DNA from: Pseudomonas sp. PSB18
GTDB taxonomy: Bacteria > Pseudomonadota > Gammaproteobacteria > Pseudomonadales > Pseudomonadaceae
Length of the DNA stretch: 64,000 nucleotides
NCBI RefSeq assembly: GCF_014596565.1
Contig: NZ_NOIN01000003.1
Span: 434,001 to 498,000 of the forward strand
Reading direction: 5' to 3'
The notes beneath the pieces are model-generated. The model was not told the origin of the DNA. It did not search any database and was given only the letters and a program-made list of their open reading frames with translations. A program made the position numbers and the translations under genes. Shown one piece after another: positions 7,727 through 16,406 of the stretch. How positions within the stretch are numbered: the first letter of the stretch is position 1; each line of letters begins with the position of its first letter.

Positions 7727-9031
7727 TCAACGCGCCGGCAGGATCTTGCCCCGGCATTCGCCGAAGCCGATGGAGGCGACACCTTCACGACTGCAACGGG
7801 CCCGCAGGATGATTTCGTCGCCATCCTCGAGGAACTTGCGCACTTCACCGGACGCCAGTTCGATCGGTTTCTTGCCGCCCTCGGTGATCTCCAGCAAGCT
7901 GCCGAACTGACCGCTTTCCGGCCCCGACAAAGTGCCCGAGCCGAACAGGTCACCCGCCTGCAACTGGCAGCCATTGACGCTGTGGTGCGCGACCATCTGC
8001 GCCACGGTCCAATACATGTAGCGGGTGTTGCTCAAGGTCAGGCGATGGGCCGGCAGGTTTTGCTCGCGCATGGTTTCGGTCAGCAGCAGGACTTCCAGCT
8101 CGATATCAAAGGCGCCGCCGTCCTGATCGCGCTTGTCCAGCAGATACGGCAGCGGTTGCGGATCCCCTTCCGGCCGCGCCGGTTGAGGGCGACGGAACGG
8201 TTCCAGGGCTTCAGCCGTCACGACCCACGGCGAAATACTGGTCAGGAAGCTCTTCGACAGGAAAGGCCCCAGCGGTTGGTATTCCCAGGCCTGAATATCC
8301 CGCGCCGACCAATCATTGAGCAGGCAGAACCCGCCGATGTGTTCGGCGGCATCACCGATGGCGATGGGCTCGCCCAGTGCATTGCCCTTGCCGATCCAGA
8401 TCCCCAGTTCCAGCTCGTAGTCCAGCCGCGCGCAGGGGCCGAAGGTCGGTTCACTCTGGCCGGCGGGCAGGGTCTGGCCCTTGGGGCGGCGCACCTCGGT
8501 GCCGGACGGGCGGATGGTCGAGGCGCGACCGTGGTAACCGATGGGAACGTATTTGTAATTGGGCAACAGCGGGTTGTCGGGACGAAACAGCTTGCCGACA
8601 TTCTGCGCATGTTCGATGCCGACGTAGAAGTCGGTGTAGTCGTTGATTTTCGCCGGCAGGTGCATCTGGCAATCCGTCGCCAGGGGAAGCATCTTCGCCC
8701 CTTGGGTCAGGATCAGCTCGCGTTGCGCGCTGTCTTCGCCCAACAAGGCCAGCAGCCGTTCACGCAAGGCCACCCGGGCGGGGCGGCCCAGTTCGAAGAA
8801 TGCGTTCAACTGGCCGCCGCTCATGGCTTCGACAGCTTCGCGCGCCGTGCCATCGAACAGGCCTGCCTGTAGTGCGGCCTGCAAATCGAACACATGATCG
8901 CCAATGGCAACACCGCTGCGGGGGGCACCACCGTCCACGCTGAAGACCCCGAGCGGCAAATTCTGCAACGGGAAATCGGCATGGCCGTTGGCGGAGGCAA
9001 CCCAGCTACGGGCAGGGGAAACTTGGGTCAT
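7727..9031 (-). CDS. fahA: fumarylacetoacetase
   Basis: A 434-residue cytoplasmic hydrolase that splits fumarylacetoacetate into fumarate and acetoacetate, the last step of tyrosine/homogentisate breakdown. It has the N-terminal SH3-like domain and the FAA hydrolase core with metal-binding elements (YTDFYVGIEHAQNVG, EVRRPKGQ, DYELELGIWIGKGN and LLNDWSARDIQAWEYQPLGPF in pieces). Full length for the bacterial enzyme. It starts three bases after hmgA ends, so translation is probably coupled. Confidence 0.95.
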   Translation of the reverse strand: MTQVSPARSWVASANGHADFPLQNLPLGVFSVDGGAPRSGVAIGDHVFDLQAALQAGLFDGTAREAVEAMSGGQLNAFFELGRPARVALRERLLALLGEDSAQRELILTQGAKMLPLATDCQMHLPAKINDYTDFYVGIEHAQNVGKLFRPDNPLLPNYKYVPIGYHGRASTIRPSGTEVRRPKGQTLPAGQSEPTFGPCARLDYELELGIWIGKGNALGEPIAIGDAAEHIGGFCLLNDWSARDIQAWEYQPLGPFLSKSFLTSISPWVVTAEALEPFRRPQPARPEGDPQPLPYLLDKRDQDGGAFDIELEVLLLTETMREQNLPAHRLTLSNTRYMYWTVAQMVAHHSVNGCQLQAGDLFGSGTLSGPESGQFGSLLEITEGGKKPIELASGEVRKFLEDGDEIILRARCSREGVASIGFGECRGKILPAR

Positions 9032-9034
9032 GGA

Positions 9035-10339
9035 TTATCTCCGGGTCGGGTCGAACGTGACGGGCAGCGAAGCCCAACAGGTATCGTAGTCGGTTTGCAG
9101 TTGCGGGCAGTCCAGGGCGAAACGGCTCGGGCGCAGTACCTGGCTGGTTTCGAACATGAAGGCCATGGTGTTATCGATTTTCACCGGCGTCAGCTCGGCG
9201 TTGATCGCCTTGGTGCAGGTTTCGCCGTCCGGACCATGGGCACTCATGCAACTGTGCAAGGAGGCGCCGCCCGGCAGGAAACCCTCGGCTTTGGCATCGT
9301 AGGCACCCTGGATCAGGCCCATGAACTCGTTCATCAGATTGCGGTGGAACCACGGTGGACGGAAGGTTTTTTCCGCCACCATCCAGCGCGGCGGGAAGAT
9401 CACGAAATCGAGGTTGGCCAAGCCATGGACGCTGGTAGGCGAGGTCAATACCGTGAAGATCGAAGGGTCCGGATGATCGAAGCTGACCGTGCCGATGGTG
9501 TTGAACCGGCGCAGGTCGTATTTGTACGGCACGTTGTTGCCGTGCCAGGCCACGACGTCGAACGGCGAATGATCCAGTTCGCAAGCCCACAACTCACCGA
9601 GGAATTTCTGCACCAGGGTGGTCGGCTGCGCGAGATTTTCGTAATGCGCGACCGGTGCCAGGAAGTCCCGCGGGTTGGCCAGGCCGTTGCTGCCGATGGG
9701 GCCGAGATCAGGCAGGCGCAGCGGCGCGCCATGGTTCTCGGCGAGGTAGCCACGGGCCTGCGGATCGAGCAGCTCGACGCGAAACTTCAGACCGCGAGGC
9801 AACACGGCGATTTCCAGCGGCGCCAGATCCAGCATCCCCAGCTCGGTGACGATCCGCAGCCGCCCCGACTGCGGCACCATCAACCACTCGCCGTCGGCAT
9901 TGAAGAACACCCGCTCCATGGAACGGTTGGCACGGTAGTGGAAGATGCTGATTCCGGCGGGCTTGTCCTGGCCGGCATTCGCCGCCATGCGCACCAGTCC
10001 GTCGATGAAGTCAGTGGGTTCGGCGGGGATGTCCAACGGGTTCCAGCGCAGGCGATTGGGGGTGACCTCGCCCAGTGTCCCGCCGGCCAATTGGCGTTCC
10101 AACTTGACGAACGCCGGATGGTTGGCCGATGGCCGGATGCGATACAGCCAGGTACGCCGCGCCTCGCTACGCGCCATGGTGAACGCCGTGCCGGAAAACA
10201 ACTCGGCGTAGAGACCATACGGGGCCTTCTGCGGGGAGTTCTGGCCGGCAGGCAGCGCGCCGGGCAACGCTTCGCTGGCAAATTCGTTGCCGAAACCTGA
10301 TTGGTACGCCAGCTCGGACGCTGTGGAATCGCGGTTCAT
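9035..10339 (-). CDS. hmgA: homogentisate 1,2-dioxygenase
   Basis: A 434-residue iron(II) dioxygenase that opens the homogentisate ring to maleylacetoacetate. The start ([19 protein letters not shown]) is strongly conserved. The cupin core holds the iron-ligand region near the C-terminus ([20 protein letters not shown], then [10 protein letters not shown]). First gene of the operon, 116 bases from the divergent IclR regulator. A perfect 15-base palindrome 30 bases upstream is the likely operator. Confidence 0.96.
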   Translation of the reverse strand: MNRDSTASELAYQSGFGNEFASEALPGALPAGQNSPQKAPYGLYAELFSGTAFTMARSEARRTWLYRIRPSANHPAFVKLERQLAGGTLGEVTPNRLRWNPLDIPAEPTDFIDGLVRMAANAGQDKPAGISIFHYRANRSMERVFFNADGEWLMVPQSGRLRIVTELGMLDLAPLEIAVLPRGLKFRVELLDPQARGYLAENHGAPLRLPDLGPIGSNGLANPRDFLAPVAHYENLAQPTTLVQKFLGELWACELDHSPFDVVAWHGNNVPYKYDLRRFNTIGTVSFDHPDPSIFTVLTSPTSVHGLANLDFVIFPPRWMVAEKTFRPPWFHRNLMNEFMGLIQGAYDAKAEGFLPGGASLHSCMSAHGPDGETCTKAINAELTPVKIDNTMAFMFETSQVLRPSRFALDCPQLQTDYDTCWASLPVTFDPTRR

Positions 10340-10368
10340 GGAGCCTCCTGAACACCCGTTATTTTTAT

Positions 10369-10383
10369 CGTAATTCGATTACG
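10369..10383. promoter_or_regulatory. perfect palindrome, probable HmgR operator
   Basis: CGTAAT-TCG-ATTACG, six-base arms around three bases, followed by a further half-like ACGTAAT at 10388-10394. It sits between hmgA and its IclR regulator. In P. putida, HmgR binds a palindrome in the same position and is released by homogentisate; the site here is inferred from position and symmetry. Confidence 0.75.
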
Positions 10384-10455
10384 CATAACGTAATTTGCTC
10401 GACAGCGACCGTCAAGCTATAAAGACGCCCATTCGCTTCCGGATCCAGCGCCTCC

Positions 10456-11253
10456 ATGGAAACCCCGCTCAATAACGGCAAACAGAAAGTCCGCTCGGCC
10501 GAAGTCGGTACCGACATTCTCAAGGCCCTGGCCGAACTCTCCCCCTCCACGTCGCTGTCGCGCCTGGCCGAGCACGTGCAGATGCCGGCGAGCAAGGTTC
10601 ATCGGTACCTGCAGGCCTTGATTGCCAGCGGTTTCGCCGAACAGAACACCGCCACCAACCATTACGGCCTGGGGCGCGAAGCCTTGCGGGTGGGCCTGGC
10701 GGCACTGAACGGCATGGACGTGCTGCAAGTGGCCGCCCTGCCCTTGGCGGAACTGCGGGACGACTTGAACGAAACCTGTTTCCTGGCGGTATGGGGCAAT
10801 CACGGCGCGACCGTGGTACGGATCGAACCCGCCGTGCGCGCCGTGACCGTGGTGACGCAGTTGGGTTCGGTATTGCCGCTGCTCAGTTCGTCCACTGGAC
10901 TGGTGTTCAGTGCCTATCTGCCGGAGCGCGAGACCATCGGGTTGCGAGAACAGGAAGTGGCGGGCATCAGCAATCATGCACTGGCCGACGACCGTGCCTA
11001 CGCCACCCTGTGCGAGCAGATTCGCGAGCGAGGACTGCACCATGTGCATGGCTTGCTGATGCCGGGCGTGGATGCCTTGTCCGCGCCGGTCTTCAATGCC
11101 GTTGGCCAGGTAACGGCCGTCATGACCATCGTCGGCCCGACCTCGCTGTTCCATGCCGACGAAAACGGCCCGGCGGCCCAACGGCTGTTGGCCGCGACCC
11201 GGGCCGTGAGTTGGCGGATGGGGTATGAGTCCGGCTCAGGATCAGCTCAGTAA
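10456..11253 (+). CDS. hmgR: IclR family regulator of the homogentisate operon
   Basis: A 265-residue protein with an N-terminal winged helix (residues ~12-72, LSRLAEHVQMPASKVHRYLQAL) and an IclR effector-binding domain to the end. Divergent orientation from hmgA and the palindrome between them fit HmgR, the repressor that senses homogentisate in P. putida. Its last 12 bases overlap the 3' end of the convergent unknown gene. Confidence 0.88.
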   Translation: METPLNNGKQKVRSAEVGTDILKALAELSPSTSLSRLAEHVQMPASKVHRYLQALIASGFAEQNTATNHYGLGREALRVGLAALNGMDVLQVAALPLAELRDDLNETCFLAVWGNHGATVVRIEPAVRAVTVVTQLGSVLPLLSSSTGLVFSAYLPERETIGLREQEVAGISNHALADDRAYATLCEQIRERGLHHVHGLLMPGVDALSAPVFNAVGQVTAVMTIVGPTSLFHADENGPAAQRLLAATRAVSWRMGYESGSGSAQ

Positions 11254-11943
11254 GTCCGGAACCATTCTGATCAGTAAGTCATTGATATGCGCGGTGGTCA
11301 GCCATGGATGCGGGTGCTCGTCGCTTTCACTGAAGGCAGCGGCATGAATGGCCTGGTGACTGCCTTGCGAGTGGTAAGGAATTTCATCCTGCTCGAAATG
11401 ACTCAGCAGGTATTCGGCCAGCGGTTGAGAGGAGGACACCACTCGCTTGCCGAAGTCATGCGTGACGAAACTGGTGACATGGACCTCATCAAGATTCAAA
11501 CCGGGCAGATGAATGTTCAACGCCCCGTGAATATCCTCGACCGTCAGAGGCTTGATCGCGCGCCAAGACAGATCCATTGAAGGTTTTTCGGCAAGGCTTG
11601 TCACAATGTCCGTGACGATGCGTTCAAACTCGATCAGATCCAGAGTCTTTACCCGGTCCTCGTCGGCGAAGGAATAACGCTTGTTGAACACATTACTGAG
11701 TCCTTGCGTGTAATGAGGCAGTACTTGTTCTTCGACGCAACCCAGCGCGACATCGAACAAGGTCTTGGAAGATTGAACCTCAGCGCTCGAAACATTGATC
11801 AGTGTCGTCAGATAGTTGGTATGGGGATTGATCCCACGCGCCTCCAGCGACTGGCCCAACAGTACCCGTACGGCAAAATCCACACGGGTTTTCTTGAGCG
11901 TAAAAAGCCTTTCAGCGTGAGAGGAAAACAACGGCGTATTCAT
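11242..11943 (-). CDS. unknown protein, 233 residues
   Basis: I do not recognise this protein. It is soluble with no signal peptide, alternating acidic and hydrophobic stretches, a His-rich C-terminal part (SHQAIHAAAFSESDEHPHPW) and many bulky residues. Base composition is lower in GC than its neighbours, hinting at acquisition. ATG at 11943 is preferred because AAGGA precedes it at five bases; ATG at 11949 overlaps that site. It overlaps the hmgR end in convergent orientation by 12 bases and has a 228-base AT-rich gap upstream. Confidence 0.7.
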   Translation of the reverse strand: MNTPLFSSHAERLFTLKKTRVDFAVRVLLGQSLEARGINPHTNYLTTLINVSSAEVQSSKTLFDVALGCVEEQVLPHYTQGLSNVFNKRYSFADEDRVKTLDLIEFERIVTDIVTSLAEKPSMDLSWRAIKPLTVEDIHGALNIHLPGLNLDEVHVTSFVTHDFGKRVVSSSQPLAEYLLSHFEQDEIPYHSQGSHQAIHAAAFSESDEHPHPWLTTAHINDLLIRMVPDLLS

Positions 11944-12177
11944 AAGCATCCTTGTCTTGTCATGTGTTCGAACTTCCTGTTCGATCCGTTATTGATGTTC
12001 ACCCAAGCAGGGCTCAACTGTTAAAGCGACCTGGTAAAACAACCCGTTTGACTTCAACAAGGTTGTTATACATCAGAACCCCCGCTTATCGCGAAAAGGC
12101 AAATGTAAGCGTGCGTGAAGAGTTGCAAACAGTTATCTCAGAACATTGTCCTGAGAACCGGACTTTTAATACCGAAA

Positions 12178-14730
12178 CTAATCCATGACCCCCATGACCT
12201 TGGCCTTCGCCACCGCCTGGGTTCGTCGCTGCACTCCTAACTTGCTATGTATCCGCCGTGCATGGGTTTTTACCGTGTGCAGCGAAATGAACAAGCGCTC
12301 GGCAATTTGCTGATTGGAATGACCTTGGGCAATCAGCTCCAGGACTTCCAACTCTCGCTGGCTGAGCAAGGCGCCTTCGGCCACGACAGTCGGCTGTCCG
12401 AGGGGCTCGGCCGATTGTGCCCAACGCAACAGTTCCGGCTGGCGCAAGCGCAGCTCGCACAAGGCTTGCTGCGCACGCGAACAGGCAACTCGCTCCAGGC
12501 CTTCCTGCATCAGGACACGGGCCCGGGAATGATCGCCACACAGCCAGACGACCTCGGCCAGCGCCAGATGCAACTCGGTTTCCAGTCCCTGCATGCCACA
12601 GCGCTGCGCCTGGGCAATCATGAGCTCTAGCCGGGCCTGCGGATCCTGCGCCCGCTGCAGGTAGACCTCGGCCAGTACCAGCAGGTATTCAAGCCGCGGA
12701 ATCAGTTCCAGGGTCGCCGGCGGTGCGTGTTTGGCCTGTGGGCCGCGAAAATGCCGCAAGACCCGGGTCAAGGCTTCATGGGCCAGCTCCGGGCGGCCTT
12801 GCTGCAACCAGAACTGGCAACTGGTCTGCAGCAATACACCGCGGTACACGGTATCGGGAATGTGTCGCTGCTGCATGACCCGCTCGGCTTCACGCAGTTG
12901 CACGAAGGCCTCGCCGTAGTCGTCCTGGTTGGCGGCCAGGCTGGCCTTGCCGAGAAAGCCATAAAGCACTTGTTTGTCCTGGCAGTGAAGACTCGTCTCC
13001 AGGCCCGTTTGAAATTGCTCCGCGGCCTGCTCCGCAAACCCCATCCGCAATGCCAGGCGCCCGCGGCGCAGGGCAATGCGCCCCAGCAACGGAGAAAAGT
13101 CCTGGCCTGGCTTTTCGAGCAGCCCCTGTACCGCACTCAACAGATGGTCGGCCCGGTGAGGTGCGCCACGTTGTTCCAGCACTTGGGCGTGATCCAGTTC
13201 CAGCACCCCCTCGAACACCAGCGAGCCTTGTGCTCGCGCCAGGCACAGCGCCTGGCGGTTGATCCATTGCGCCGACGCCAACTCGCCCCTGAGCAACGCC
13301 TGTTGTGTCAGCCCCGACTGGCACAGCAGCCGTGAAGCCCAGGCCTCCGGATCCAGGCTGTCCTGGGCCTGGAGAAAATGTTCGCTCGCCTGGTCACCCT
13401 CTCCTGACAGGTGCCACAACCAGCCACTGAGGACCTGCCACCGCGCAATCAATTGGCGCTGCTGGCAGGCCTTGGGTTGGGGTGCAAACCTGGCCAGTTG
13501 CTCGATACACGCCGATGCCTGATCGAAACGACCGGCGAACAGCAGCGCGGCCGTGACCAAACCCACCGATTGCGGGGTACCCAATGTCAGCGCTTCGCCC
13601 TGTCGATCATGCAAGTCCAGTAACAGCGCCACATTGCGACCTTGCAAGACATGCTCGAAGCTCAAGTGCTGCAAGAAACTCACGGCGGCCTCGAACTCTT
13701 CGGCCAACATCGCCTGCTCGAAGGCCATGGGCCAATCCTGCTCGGCCGCGAACCACTGGCAGGCCCGTCGATGCCAAGAGCGCCCTTGGGGCCAGGGCTC
13801 CTCACGCAACAGCCGGGCCAGGGCCGGGAATATCTGCAACCAGTCCGAGGACTGTTCCCACGGCTCGATAAAGCACCCCAGATCCTGCAACAAGGGAAGG
13901 CATTCCGCACCCACGGTGTCACCGAACAGATGCTCGCACAGCCGCGCATTGAAGCGCGGCAGATGGGCCAGCACGCGCCAGGCCTGTGCCAGGTCCGGGG
14001 TCAACGCGCTGAACAACTCGTGCTCCAGATAATCAAGCAAGGTACCGGGGCGCCCCGGCGATGCATGGCGGCGCGACCACTCGCAACGCTCAAGCAAAGC
14101 GATGCGCACACCGGCGCACCAGCCACCGCTGCGCTGTATCACCTCGCGGGCCGTACGGGTCGCCAGAGGGCCGGGCAGATGACCAAGCAATGGCTGAATA
14201 TCGTCAGGGCCGAACACCAGCGCCTTCGCGTCGAACTCGTGCAGCTCGTCATCGAACAACAAGCGCAACCAGTTGCAGTGTGGGCGGCGGCGACCATTGA
14301 GCCACAGGTGCAGCGCCGGGCTGCTGGCGTTCAGCAGACGGTCGAGCAACTGGTCCAGCTCGGGATTAGGTACCCGGCAGTAATCATCCAGGAATAGCCA
14401 GGTCGGCGTCTGCAAGCGCGCCAGATGGGACAACAGCGCCGCCTCCTCCATCACCGGCAGGCCGAGGGTCTGCGCCAGTTGCTCGCACATCTGCTTCGCG
14501 TCCAACGCCGCCCCCCCAAGCGGCAGCCAGTGCAACCGACACCCAGCGGGCGCCTGGAGGAAACACTCGGCGAACAACGCACTCTTGCCACTGCCTGCCG
14601 GAGCGCAGAGCAGTTTTATCCGTGCTTCGGAAGTGAGCAGGGGCTCACTCAGGGACCGACGTGGCACATGCGTCGAGGACAGGCGGGGCAGCAATCCAGG
14701 ACGGTCCGGACACGGGGTCATGGCGGTCAT
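12178..14730 (-). CDS. MalT/LAL-type LuxR family transcriptional regulator
   Basis: An 850-residue large ATP-binding LuxR regulator. Residues ~36-55 hold a Walker A motif (LLCAPAGSGKSALF), followed by a Walker B-like WLFLDDY at about 111. The middle is a helical TPR-like region. The C-terminus (about 785-850) is a LuxR helix-turn-helix (LSQRELEVLELIAQGHSNQQIAERLFISLHTVKTH in pieces). Such proteins act as ligand- and ATP-gated activators. The next genes on the same strand encode DUF1329 and DUF1302 proteins, a pairing seen elsewhere in Pseudomonas, so it may activate them. The ligand is unknown. Confidence 0.9.
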   Translation of the reverse strand: MTAMTPCPDRPGLLPRLSSTHVPRRSLSEPLLTSEARIKLLCAPAGSGKSALFAECFLQAPAGCRLHWLPLGGAALDAKQMCEQLAQTLGLPVMEEAALLSHLARLQTPTWLFLDDYCRVPNPELDQLLDRLLNASSPALHLWLNGRRRPHCNWLRLLFDDELHEFDAKALVFGPDDIQPLLGHLPGPLATRTAREVIQRSGGWCAGVRIALLERCEWSRRHASPGRPGTLLDYLEHELFSALTPDLAQAWRVLAHLPRFNARLCEHLFGDTVGAECLPLLQDLGCFIEPWEQSSDWLQIFPALARLLREEPWPQGRSWHRRACQWFAAEQDWPMAFEQAMLAEEFEAAVSFLQHLSFEHVLQGRNVALLLDLHDRQGEALTLGTPQSVGLVTAALLFAGRFDQASACIEQLARFAPQPKACQQRQLIARWQVLSGWLWHLSGEGDQASEHFLQAQDSLDPEAWASRLLCQSGLTQQALLRGELASAQWINRQALCLARAQGSLVFEGVLELDHAQVLEQRGAPHRADHLLSAVQGLLEKPGQDFSPLLGRIALRRGRLALRMGFAEQAAEQFQTGLETSLHCQDKQVLYGFLGKASLAANQDDYGEAFVQLREAERVMQQRHIPDTVYRGVLLQTSCQFWLQQGRPELAHEALTRVLRHFRGPQAKHAPPATLELIPRLEYLLVLAEVYLQRAQDPQARLELMIAQAQRCGMQGLETELHLALAEVVWLCGDHSRARVLMQEGLERVACSRAQQALCELRLRQPELLRWAQSAEPLGQPTVVAEGALLSQRELEVLELIAQGHSNQQIAERLFISLHTVKTHARRIHSKLGVQRRTQAVAKAKVMGVMD

Positions 14731-14882
14731 GTGCGAGGGTCCTTTTTATTGTTGTCTCACCACCCTAGCCCTGTGTCGCCGACCTTTGGAGAAGTATTCA
14801 GCGCGCTGATCGCGCCCCATAAGAAAACAACCGGAGGGATACCCTGCCGGTCGTTCAAATTACCTCGAATGAGCCACGCTTC

Positions 14883-14977
14883 TGTGGCGAGGGAGCTTGC
14901 TCCCGCTGGGCTACGAAGTAGCCCCAGAAATCTTGGGAGCGCTTCGCACTCCAGCGGGAGCAAGCTCCCTCGCCACA
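14883..14977. repeat. REPIN of the TGTGGCGAGGGAGC type
   Basis: A 27-base arm beginning TGTGGCGAGGGAGCTTGCTC (14883-14909) and its exact reverse complement (14951-14977) flank a short spacer. A partial third copy (CTCCCTCGCCACA) follows at 14982-14994. It lies between the LuxR and DUF1329 genes and could act as a terminator-like structure. Confidence 0.9.
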
Positions 14978-15016
14978 AGACCTCCCTCGCCACAAGTTAC
15001 CTCGGCAGACGAAGTA

Positions 15017-16384
15017 TCAACGAACCCCACTCGAACGCAGCGCCGCCGGCGTGTAGTCGGCTGCCCTGGCCTCGAAACCATACTCATAGCTGTGCTTCTC
15101 TTCGTTCTTCATGCCCAGCGCAATGTAGCGGCCGGCGATGATGTCGTAGAGCGTCTCGAGGGTGTAGGCGGGGTTCTGGTGGTCGTAATAGAACTGCGCA
15201 TGCCCTTCGGCCACGCGCCACAATTGACCACGGCCGTCGTAGTGATCCACCAGCGCCGCCTGCCAGCTGTCTTCGTCGAAGTACATGTGGCGCTTGGCAT
15301 AGATGTGCCGCTCATTGGGCTTGACCGTCCCGATCACTTCCCAGACCCGGTGCAACTCATAGCGGGTCAGGTCCTGGTTGATGTGACCGGCCTTGATCAC
15401 GTCGTCGTACTTGAGGCTCGGTGAGTCGAGCTTGTAGCTGTTGTACGGAATGTACATTTCCTTCTTGCCGACCAACTGCCAGTCGTAGCGGTCCGGTGCA
15501 CCGGAGAACAGGTCGAAGTTGTCGGAAGTACGCAACCCGTCGGCGGCGGTGCCCGGGCCGTCGTAGGCCACCTGCGGGGCACGGCGCACGCGGCGCTGGC
15601 CGGCGTTGTAGATCCAGGCCAGGCGCGGTTCCTTCACCTGGTCGAGGGTTTCATGCACCAGTAACACGTTGCCGGCCAGACGTGCGGGGGCGGTGACTTC
15701 CTGCTTGAAATAGGTCAGCACGTTGCTGGCTTTTTCCGGATCGGCGTCCTTGATCAGAGCCGGCACAGCGGCTTCTTCTTCGAAACGGATCGGTGTAAAG
15801 CTGCCGTTGGTCTGCGGTGTAGCCTGGGTGATGATGCGCCGCAGGTTGCCACCGTGATAACGGGTGATGTGGTTCCAGATGACTTCCACACCGTTTTTGG
15901 GAATCGGAAACGCGTAGTAGCGGTTGCCAGTGAAATTGGCCAGGCCGTTACCGTCGTTGATCGCGGTGACATTGAGCGCACTGCGCTTGGCCGACTCGTA
16001 GATTTCCGGCGGCAGCCCTACGCTGCGATGGGTCGGATAGACCGGAATCCTGTAGGTCTCCGGGTAGCGCTTGAACATCGCGACCTGGCCTTCGGAAAGC
16101 TTGTCCTTGTACTTGTCCACGGTCGCGGCGGTGATGATGAACAGTGGCTTCTCGTTGGCGAACGGATCCGCCAGGAAGCCCTTGCTGTCCACGGCACCGG
16201 CGTTTTTCGGGATACCACCGGTCCAGGCCGGAATCGAGCCATCGGCGTTACCCGCTTTCTCCGCTCCCAGCGGCGTCAGGCTGGTGCCCAGTTTGTTCGC
16301 CTCGTCCGGCGAGACCGCCGCCATCACGTTGGCAGCCAACAGGCTCAAGGCCAGGGCGCCGCATTGCAGGATCATCTTGCGCAT
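15017..16384 (-). CDS. DUF1329 family secreted protein
   Basis: A 455-residue protein with a signal peptide (MRKMILQCGALALSLLAANVMAA), then a long beta-rich domain typical of DUF1329 (EANKLGTSLTPLGAEKAGNADG start, PAWTGGIP, MYFDEDSWQAALVDHYD). DUF1329 proteins resemble lipoprotein-carrier folds and occur with DUF1302 proteins in gene sets linked to hydrophobic-substrate use. The exact role is unknown. It lies 22 bases after the DUF1302 gene and is surely co-transcribed. Confidence 0.88.
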   Translation of the reverse strand: MRKMILQCGALALSLLAANVMAAVSPDEANKLGTSLTPLGAEKAGNADGSIPAWTGGIPKNAGAVDSKGFLADPFANEKPLFIITAATVDKYKDKLSEGQVAMFKRYPETYRIPVYPTHRSVGLPPEIYESAKRSALNVTAINDGNGLANFTGNRYYAFPIPKNGVEVIWNHITRYHGGNLRRIITQATPQTNGSFTPIRFEEEAAVPALIKDADPEKASNVLTYFKQEVTAPARLAGNVLLVHETLDQVKEPRLAWIYNAGQRRVRRAPQVAYDGPGTAADGLRTSDNFDLFSGAPDRYDWQLVGKKEMYIPYNSYKLDSPSLKYDDVIKAGHINQDLTRYELHRVWEVIGTVKPNERHIYAKRHMYFDEDSWQAALVDHYDGRGQLWRVAEGHAQFYYDHQNPAYTLETLYDIIAGRYIALGMKNEEKHSYEYGFEARAADYTPAALRSSGVR

Positions 16385-16406
16385 AGGTTTTTCCTTGTCA
16401 GCCAGA

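Noticed and set aside
8894..10300. 468-residue open frame on the plus strand opposite hmgA
   Set aside because: Antisense to a strongly conserved dioxygenase; no family resemblance.
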